From JAABSQ01 sp041642315 (GTDB taxonomy: Bacteria > Desulfobacterota > Desulfobacteria > Desulfobacterales > Desulfococcaceae), in assembly GCA_041642315.1 (NCBI GenBank), contig JBEPWQ010000102.1, positions 1 to 11,917 of the forward strand: a stretch of 11,917 nt of DNA, read 5' to 3'. Shown here piece after piece: positions 1 to 4,407 of the stretch (within the stretch, counting starts at the first letter, position 1; the number at the start of each line of letters is the position of its first letter). The notes beneath the pieces are model-generated. The model made no database searches. It was not told the origin of the DNA and was given only the letters and a program-made list of their open reading frames with translations. A program made the translations under genes and the position numbers.

Positions 1-1195
1 AATAATCCTTCACCAGCTTCTCCGGGACTTCGGGCGGCGCACCGGTGACGACCTGAATGTTGCGTTCTTTGAAAAGATCCACGGCCCGCGCCCCCATGCC
101 GCCGGCAAGGACCACGTCGACGCCCTTGTCGCCGAGCCATTTGGGAAGGACCCCCGGTTCGTGGGGGGGCGGCTCCACCCGTTCCGTGTTCAGAACCCGG
201 CCGTTTTCTGCCGTCACCAGGGCGAATTCCTTGCAGTGGCCGAAATGGGCGGTCAGCCGGCCTTCGGCCATGGGAATGGCGAACAGCAGTTTTCCTTCTC
301 TTTTGACCGGGGTGACCGGAGATTCGGATTCGGTTTTTTCCACCACCCGGGTCATTCGCTCGGCCACCGTTTCGAAGGCCCGGGTCACCGGGGAATCGGC
401 GTGCTGTTCCCGAAACGCCACGCCGGTGTCGCCGGCCGCCACCATGCGGGGGTCAAGGGGAATCCGGCCCAGGAATTCGAGGCCCATGAGTTCGGCGGTG
501 CGCTCGCCGCCGCCTTTTCCGAAGATATCCACCGGTTCGCCGCAGTGGGGGCATTCATACCCGCTCATGTTCTCGATGACCCCGAGGATGTCCATGTGGA
601 CGGTTTTGCAGAAATTGATCGACTTGCGCACATCCGCCAGCGCCACCTCTTGCGGCGTGGTGACGATGATGGCATGCGCGTCCGGAATGACCTGGGCCAC
701 CGAGAGCGGTTCGTCTCCGGTGCCCGGCGGGGAATCGATGATCAGGTAATCGAGGTCGCCCCAGTCCACATCGGCGATGAACTGCCGGATCACCGAGTGC
801 TTCATGGGTCCGCGCCAGATGACGGCGTCATCCTTGCCGGGCATGAGCGACTCGATGGAGACCGCCGACAGAGTGTCCGAATAAGGAATCGGGATGAGCT
901 TCCGGTGATCGTTCATCTCCATCATACCGGTGAGCCCCAGCATCCGGGGCACGTCCGGTCCGTGGATATCCACATCCATGAGGCCGACCTTGTGGCCTTT
1001 GGCGGCGAGGGCCATGGCCAGGTTGACGGAAACACTGGTCTTGCCCACGCCCCCTTTGCCGCTCATGACCAGAAATTTGTGGCGGATCCGCTTCAGGGAG
1101 GCGGTGACCGCCCTCTCCTGCTCCGCCTGTTGCTGATGATGGGATGATGCGCCTGCGTGGCTTCCGCAGGCGCCTTCTTTGCAGTGTTCTTCCAT
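1..1195 (-). CDS. Mrp/NBP35-type P-loop ATPase fused to a C-terminal NifX-like domain (3' end outside window)
   Basis: The 398 codons visible encode an Mrp/ApbC/Nbp35-family ATPase, a cytoplasmic scaffold or carrier for Fe-S cluster assembly. The Walker A motif GKGGVGKT is at residues 46-53, a DVDIHGPD switch region near 74-81, and IIDSPPGTGD at about 152-161. The CPHC pair (C215, C218) matches the bridging-cluster cysteines of this family. From about residue 300 a second domain begins (LLFAIPMAEG, then HFGHC at 317-321), typical of the NifX/NifB-C dinitrogenase Fe-Mo cofactor family. The N-terminus is rich in Cys and His (C5, C10, H13, H19, H20). The ATG at 1195 has an AGGAG Shine-Dalgarno nine bases upstream. 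In family knowledge, Mrp-NifX fusions occur in anaerobes near DUF134 and DUF5320 genes, as here. The physiological cargo (Fe-S or Mo-containing cluster) is inferred. The stop lies left of position 1. Confidence 0.93.
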   Translation of the reverse strand, partial: MEEHCKEGACGSHAGASSHHQQQAEQERAVTASLKRIRHKFLVMSGKGGVGKTSVSVNLAMALAAKGHKVGLMDVDIHGPDVPRMLGLTGMMEMNDHRKLIPIPYSDTLSAVSIESLMPGKDDAVIWRGPMKHSVIRQFIADVDWGDLDYLIIDSPPGTGDEPLSVAQVIPDAHAIIVTTPQEVALADVRKSINFCKTVHMDILGVIENMSGYECPHCGEPVDIFGKGGGERTAELMGLEFLGRIPLDPRMVAAGDTGVAFREQHADSPVTRAFETVAERMTRVVEKTESESPVTPVKREGKLLFAIPMAEGRLTAHFGHCKEFALVTAENGRVLNTERVEPPPHEPGVLPKWLGDKGVDVVLAGGMGARAVDLFKERNIQVVTGAPPEVPEKLVKDY

Positions 1196-1211
1196 CGGAT
1201 TTTGCTCCTGT

Positions 1212-1259
1212 TTACCGGGTTAATGTCCACAAACCGCCGTTTTTATTGTACTGACCCAT
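1212..1259 (-). CDS. Possible 15-residue leader ORF upstream of mrp
   Basis: A short ORF (MGQYNKNGGLWTLTR) starts at 1259 and is preceded five bases upstream by a strong GAGGAG ribosome-binding sequence (1265-1270). It stops at 1212, 16 bases before the mrp start codon, and lies between the predicted mrp transcription start (about 1284) and mrp, so ribosomes would meet it first. It could be a regulatory or coupling leader peptide. It contains no run of a single amino acid that would suggest classical attenuation. It is too short for composition tests, so only the strong ribosome-binding site and the position support it. Confidence 0.35.
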   Translation of the reverse strand: MGQYNKNGGLWTLTR

Positions 1260-1273
1260 TTGATCTCCTCTAT

Positions 1274-1287
1274 CGGGTTTATACCCG
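1274..1287. promoter_or_regulatory. Perfect inverted repeat at the mrp transcription start
   Basis: CGGGT-TTAT-ACCCG is a perfect palindrome with five-base arms. It sits just downstream of the mrp -10 box and covers the predicted start point (about 1284). That position suits a repressor operator; alternatively it may form a small hairpin at the 5' end of the transcript. Confidence 0.4.
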
Positions 1288-1290
1288 AAC

Positions 1291-1318
1291 ATTTTAGGTG
1301 TTCTCTTGATAGTGTCAA
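1291..1318 (-). promoter_or_regulatory. Sigma-70-type promoter for mrp
   Basis: On the minus strand a perfect TTGACA (1318-1313) is separated by 16 bases from TAAAAT (1296-1291). This predicts a start near 1284 and a leader of about 90 bases before the mrp ATG at 1195, with the short ORF at 1259-1212 inside it. Confidence 0.7.
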
Positions 1319-1353
1319 GGAAAATCGACATGCGAATACAAATAATTTTTTCT

Positions 1354-1363
1354 GTCATTTGAC
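1354..1363. promoter_or_regulatory. Palindromic operator candidate, upstream copy
   Basis: GTCATTTGAC has the form GTCA-N2-TGAC and is the exact reverse complement of the copy at 1407-1416. It lies upstream of the -35 box of the DUF134 promoter and about 74 bases upstream of the predicted divergent mrp start, so a bound protein could touch both promoters. DUF134 proteins are predicted DNA-binding proteins, and the adjacent DUF134 product is the natural candidate ligand (inference). Confidence 0.5.
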
Positions 1364-1374
1364 CATAAAAAACC

Positions 1375-1403
1375 TTGACGCCTCTACCTGCAAGCGTTAT
1401 ATT
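1375..1403 (+). promoter_or_regulatory. Sigma-70-type promoter for the DUF134-DUF5320 operon
   Basis: TTGACG (1375-1380), a 17-base spacer and TATATT (1398-1403) form a near-consensus promoter. The predicted start is near 1410, leaving a short leader of about 25 bases. The start point falls inside the palindrome at 1407-1416. Confidence 0.72.
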
Positions 1404-1406
1404 TCA

Positions 1407-1416
1407 GTCAAATGAC
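1407..1416. promoter_or_regulatory. Palindromic operator candidate, start-site copy
   Basis: GTCAAATGAC overlaps the predicted transcription start of the DUF134 operon, a classic repressor position. It pairs with the copy at 1354-1363; the centres are 53 bases apart, close to five helical turns. Confidence 0.5.
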
Positions 1417-1434
1417 TAAAACAGGATTTTCTTG

Positions 1435-1767
1435 ATGCCCAGACCCAAAAAACCCCGATGTGTAACCGCGCCGCCCCTGATTTCGGCCTATGGTCCCCAG
1501 GATGGACCTTCCAACGGAGAAATTTCCCTCTCCGTGGAAGAGCTGGAGGCGATTCGGCTGAGCGATTTCGAAGGATTGGATCAGGAGCGTGCCGCGGAGA
1601 TGATGGAAGTTTCCCGGCAGACCTACGGCCGAATTCTGGGCCGGGCCCGGTCCATTCTGGCCGAGGCGGTGGTCACCGGAAAAACCCTCAACATCGGCGG
1701 CGGGCATTACACCATGGGCAGACGCCGGCGGCGCCGGTATCGCGGCGGCCGCGGCGGCGGCTCATAA
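1435..1767 (+). CDS. DUF134 (UPF0251) predicted DNA-binding protein
   Basis: The 110-residue product has the hallmarks of DUF134: an N-terminal MPRPKKPRC, the segment SVEELEAIRLSDFEGLDQE (about 33-51), a helix-turn-helix like that of sigma-factor region 4 (about 47-73, including EVSRQTYGRILGRAR), and a conserved GGHY near residue 89. Proteins of this family are usually 90-110 residues long. The tail is unusual, with six consecutive arginines (96-101) followed by a Gly/Arg stretch that could add non-specific nucleic-acid binding. I chose the ATG at 1435, eight bases after AGGA (1423-1426), over the TTG at 1432, which would be only five bases away. It leads the two DUF5320 genes (19-base gap) and is divergent from mrp. 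The likely role is autoregulation and control of the divergent module through the paired palindromes (inference). Confidence 0.9.
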   Translation: MPRPKKPRCVTAPPLISAYGPQDGPSNGEISLSVEELEAIRLSDFEGLDQERAAEMMEVSRQTYGRILGRARSILAEAVVTGKTLNIGGGHYTMGRRRRRRYRGGRGGGS

Positions 1768-1786
1768 ACGGAAAGGAGGCATGACG

Positions 1787-2011
1787 ATGCCGGGACAGGA
1801 TAGAACCGGACCCGAAGGCCGGGGACCGAAAACCGGAAGAGGCCGGGGGCAGTGCGGAAACAGCGCTGGCGGCGACGCCGGTCAAGGCCGCGGTCAGGGC
1901 AGGGGACAAGGTGCCGGCCGAGGCTCCGGGAAAGGGGCAGGCCGGGGAAATGATTCGAATCGCGGTCAAGGCCGAAACAGCGGCCGCCGCGGAAACAGAA
2001 ACGCACCCTAA
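1787..2011 (+). CDS. DUF5320-type Gly/Arg/Gln-rich small protein (divergent copy)
   Basis: The 74-residue product begins MPGQDRTGPEGRGPKTGRG and reaches GQCG at about 22-24, the N-terminal signature of DUF5320. It then turns into low-complexity Gly/Arg/Gln/Asn repeats instead of the usual C-terminal coiled coil. Its single cysteine is in the conserved signature. The ATG at 1787 is preferred because it stands seven bases after GGAGG, exactly as in the next gene; the ATG at 1781 would be one base away. It appears to be a tandem duplicate of the downstream gene that lost or replaced its C-terminal half. The function of DUF5320 is unknown; an association with Mrp/NifX modules is common in anaerobes. 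The Arg-Gly-rich tail might bind nucleic acid, but that is speculative. Confidence 0.75.
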   Translation: MPGQDRTGPEGRGPKTGRGRGQCGNSAGGDAGQGRGQGRGQGAGRGSGKGAGRGNDSNRGQGRNSGRRGNRNAP

Positions 2012-2030
2012 AACGAAAGGAGGCATCCAT

Positions 2031-2351
2031 ATGCCGGGATTTGACAGAACCGGCCCGATGGGCCGGGGACCCATGAGCGGCAGAGGCATGGGGCCTTGCG
2101 GACAAGGCATGGCCCGAGGCGCCGGCTACGGGCGCGGCTTCGGACAGGGCAGGGGATTCGGCAGAGGGTTCGGCCGGGGATTCGGTTTTCGAGCCAACTA
2201 CGGCCGACCGTACGCCGGGTACGCGGCCTATCCCCAGGGCTTGGCTCCCGAGGAGGAAACGGATGCCCTGGAAGAACAGGCCCAGAGGCTTCGGGCCGAT
2301 CTGGAGGCGATCGAGGCCCGAATGGCGGAGTTGAAGAAACCGGAATCCTGA
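2031..2351 (+). CDS. DUF5320 family protein
   Basis: This 106-residue protein starts with the family signature MPGFDRTGPMGRGPMSGRG and GPCG (residues 21-24). It continues through a Gly/Arg/Phe-rich linker (RGFGQGRGFGRGFGRGF) and a Tyr-rich stretch (about 57-67), and ends in a charged helix with heptad character (about 74-104, EETDALEEQAQRLRADLEAIEARMAELKK), likely a coiled coil for oligomerisation. The start is set by GGAGG seven bases upstream. It is the last gene of the operon, 19 bases after its paralogue and followed by a terminator. Function is unknown; co-occurrence with Mrp-NifX and DUF134 suggests a part in Fe-S or metal-cofactor handling (inference). Confidence 0.85.
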   Translation: MPGFDRTGPMGRGPMSGRGMGPCGQGMARGAGYGRGFGQGRGFGRGFGRGFGFRANYGRPYAGYAAYPQGLAPEEETDALEEQAQRLRADLEAIEARMAELKKPES

Positions 2352-2375
2352 ATTCAGTAGGTGTAACCGTGAATG

Positions 2376-2412
2376 AGCCCCGAGGAGAAGAAATTTTCTT
2401 CGGGGCTTTTTT
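2376..2412 (+). terminator. Rho-independent terminator after the DUF134-DUF5320 operon
   Basis: AGCCCCGA (2376-2383) pairs perfectly with TCGGGGCT (2400-2407), with additional partial pairing inside the loop, and is followed by a run of six T. There is no T-run on the other side, so it serves only the plus strand. Confidence 0.88.
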
Positions 2413-2492
2413 ATTGAGTACCGGATCGCGGGGGTTTCGACTGGTTTCAGATTTCCGGAAAGGGTCAGCCCGAACCGCATATCCCCGAAAAA

Positions 2493-2999
2493 TTAATAAG
2501 CCGGAACGACGGAGTATCCTCTCTGCTGATATCCCAGAGAGGCGATCCAGCCGTTTCCCACCCGATGGATTTCCGGTGAAATCGATTCCGGGTCAACCCC
2601 GAGAACCTTCGCGGCGAACATGCAAACTTCCAGCCGAATGCCATCCTTGGCCATGGCCGAGATGGTTTTATCGAATTCCGCCAGCCGTTTTTTTTCTTCA
2701 TCAGAAAATTTGTCCCGGTTACTCGACAGCAGCAACACCGAGACATCCATGAAGACCACCACGAATTCGGGTTTTTCGCTTACGGACCGAATGGCCTGGT
2801 CTTTGTAGGTATCGTAAACCAAATTGAGGTGGATTGGAGCGATTTCCGTGTTTCCGTCCCTGAAATCGAAGATGGTTTTTACCGTTTGAACCCCTTTGAG
2901 GGCTTCGTATTCCTGAGCCGAAACGGAAGCAGCAAATGACGCTGCCAGGAAAAGGGAAAAGACAATAGCCGTTATGCTTGTGATGACGTGGTTTTTCAT
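2493..2999 (-). CDS. Secreted DsrE-like (DsrE/DsrF superfamily) protein
   Basis: The 168-residue precursor has a signal peptide: K3, a hydrophobic core of about residues 8-24, and probable cleavage after SVSA at 28. The mature part shows the DsrE/F-like fold pattern: a strand FVVVFMDVSVLLL (79-91), a helix with charged residues, the single cysteine in LEVCMFAAKVLGV (C126), and the C-terminal GNGWIASLGYQQRGYSVVP. Cytoplasmic DsrE proteins relay sulfur through a conserved cysteine; periplasmic versions are poorly characterised. C126 sits where the reactive cysteine is expected. The ATG has GAGGAG eight bases upstream. It lies 64 bases downstream of the diiron gene on the same strand, so the two are probably cotranscribed from the sigma-54 promoter. 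I see no clear terminator after it. Confidence 0.8.
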   Translation of the reverse strand: MKNHVITSITAIVFSLFLAASFAASVSAQEYEALKGVQTVKTIFDFRDGNTEIAPIHLNLVYDTYKDQAIRSVSEKPEFVVVFMDVSVLLLSSNRDKFSDEEKKRLAEFDKTISAMAKDGIRLEVCMFAAKVLGVDPESISPEIHRVGNGWIASLGYQQRGYSVVPAY

Positions 3000-3063
3000 G
3001 ATGAAAACTCCTCATTTAAAAATGGATTGAAAGGTGAATAAAATTGAATGCCGAAAGGTTCCT

Positions 3064-3996
3064 TTAATTGAGCGTTGCCAACGCCCCGCCGAGCCGCTGC
3101 CGCTGGGCTTCGGTGGTGACCGACGTCAGCATCGTCTGATATCGCGGGTGTTCCACACCGGAGAAAATATACTGCCACCGATACGCTTTCAAAAAGCCCG
3201 CTTTGAGAAGCCCAATTTCATCTTCGGTGAAGGAATTTTCGGAAACCTTCAGGAAATACTCGGTGTCCGCGGCGCTCTGGTTCTGAAGAATCCCGTCCAC
3301 ATCCGCCACGATGGCGATGAGTTCATCCACCGCCCGGTCCCGCGCTTCATCGGAAATTTTGGCGTTTTCCCGCTCCCATTCCAGCTCATCCAGCATGGCA
3401 TGGGTGGTTTCTTCTTTCCAATGAAACAGAAAAATGTCTTTAAATAGTCCCGACAGATTGTCGTCCGGGGCGATGCTCTGTTTGTAGTGCTCCTGAGTAA
3501 ACAGTTCGATTTCTAAAATCAGCCCCATCACCGCCCAGGTGGAGTTTTTCAAAACCGCCTCCGCCACCTGATCGGGATCAGGCAAAAACGTATACCCGTC
3601 CGGCATGCCCGCCCCCATCATCGGCTCTATGCGGCGGAACAGTTCCTGGTGTTTCAGCTCTTCGTCGCTGAATCGGACCAGCGATTCCAGGGCGATCTGG
3701 CTTCCCAGCCAGTGATCCCGGGTCGATTCGAGCACCTTGGCGGTGATGAACCGTTCCACGAACCCGAACATGTTGGCATAGGTCCGGCCCTGAATCTGGC
3801 TGATGAGGCGTTTGTCTTCTTCTGTTAAAAAATCCAATTGATCCACTTTGGAGATTCCGTCCGGAAGAAATTTCTGTGAATAATCGAAAGAGCGGCCCCG
3901 CAGGACATCCTTATCGATGTCCCACCGGACCCGTTTCGAAATATCAATGCATTTGGCGTATCGATCATAGTTGATCTCTTGGGGTGACGGCTGCAT
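3064..3996 (-). CDS. AurF-like ferritin-fold diiron protein (possible oxygenase)
   Basis: This 310-residue soluble protein has the ligand pattern of a carboxylate-bridged diiron enzyme: E81 (FVERF), E113-x2-H116 (DEELKHQ), E162 or E164 (LEIELF), and H192-x3-E196-x2-H199 (FHWKEETTHA). The H-x3-E-x2-H box with an extra histidine is characteristic of AurF/CmlI-type N-oxygenases rather than plain ferritins or rubrerythrins, and the length is close to theirs. Members oxidise aryl amines, but many homologues in anaerobes have no known substrate, and an O2- or peroxide-scavenging role is possible. The ATG follows a near-perfect AAGGAGGTG. It is the first gene of the predicted operon with the DsrE-like gene, 178 bases after the predicted sigma-54 start. 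Family placement is by motif; substrate unknown. Confidence 0.72.
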   Translation of the reverse strand: MQPSPQEINYDRYAKCIDISKRVRWDIDKDVLRGRSFDYSQKFLPDGISKVDQLDFLTEEDKRLISQIQGRTYANMFGFVERFITAKVLESTRDHWLGSQIALESLVRFSDEELKHQELFRRIEPMMGAGMPDGYTFLPDPDQVAEAVLKNSTWAVMGLILEIELFTQEHYKQSIAPDDNLSGLFKDIFLFHWKEETTHAMLDELEWERENAKISDEARDRAVDELIAIVADVDGILQNQSAADTEYFLKVSENSFTEDEIGLLKAGFLKAYRWQYIFSGVEHPRYQTMLTSVTTEAQRQRLGGALATLN

Positions 3997-4183
3997 GGGA
4001 ACACCTCCTTTTTAATGGTGATGAATTCGAAATCAGTCCGTTGAATGGTTCTTCTGACTTATGGGGGCATGCGGTTTTTCATTCCGAACCGAAATCATCG
4101 GACTTTGTCTCCGATCAGCTGAGAATTATCGGAACGGTGGAATCAAGAAATGCGGATAACCGATCTTCTGTTTCTAAAGTGAA

Positions 4184-4201
4184 ATGCAAAAAATCTGCCA
4201 A
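4184..4201 (-). promoter_or_regulatory. Sigma-54 (-24/-12) promoter for the diiron-DsrE operon
   Basis: On the minus strand TTGGCAGATTTTTTGCA has the invariant GG (4199-4198) and GC (4187-4186) separated by exactly ten bases, with flanks matching the consensus TGGCA...TTGC. The predicted start is near 4174. It points at the AurF-like gene and lies 0.2 kb beyond the end of a sigma-54 activator gene. Confidence 0.75.
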
Positions 4202-4317
4202 GAGGAACGTTTGTAGCGAATTATTATTTATTGCATAAAAAATTAAATGGGTTATGCACTCAAAGATGCAAGGGCATGGGAATCGAATGGATGGGGCGGT
4301 GTCGATATAATAGCCGA

Positions 4318-4333
4318 TGCTGAGATTTCAGCA
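4318..4333. promoter_or_regulatory. Palindrome, candidate activator-binding site (UAS)
   Basis: TGCTGA-GATT-TCAGCA has perfect six-base arms, centred about 150 bases upstream of the predicted sigma-54 start, the normal range for enhancer sites of sigma-54 activators. It is not followed by a T-run on either strand, so it is not a terminator. The Fis-type domain of the neighbouring activator is the likely binder (inference). Confidence 0.45.
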
Positions 4334-4407
4334 AAAACAGAAGGCGCGGGGGTGAATCGAATTTGCGGGATTTCTGTTGAAGAGGGATCGGCAGGATGAT
4401 AAAAAAC

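Larger units (their letters stand above)
3997..4407. other. 411-bp intergenic regulatory region without a credible gene
   Basis: No ORF here has a credible start or composition. The region holds a sigma-54 promoter (4184-4201, minus), an AT-rich patch (about 4218-4250), a palindrome at 4318-4333, a weaker inverted repeat GCATAA/TTATGC (4233-4257), and a hairpin ATCGGA-N7-TCCGAT (4097-4115) that would lie in the leader of the diiron-gene transcript. The predicted leader is unusually long at about 178 bases. Confidence 0.6.

Noticed and set aside
161..1147. 328-codon open frame on the plus strand
   Set aside because: It is antisense to the Mrp-NifX gene, which has clear family motifs. The His/Gly/Arg-rich product has no recognisable domain and no ribosome-binding site.
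1707..2480. 257-codon open frame on the minus strand over the DUF5320 genes
   Set aside because: It runs antisense through two well-supported genes and their terminator, with low-complexity Arg/Ser/Leu composition typical of high-GC shadow frames.
3984..4238. 84-codon plus-strand ORF in the region upstream of the diiron gene
   Set aside because: It starts inside the diiron gene's own start region on the other strand, has no ribosome-binding site, and crosses the sigma-54 promoter.
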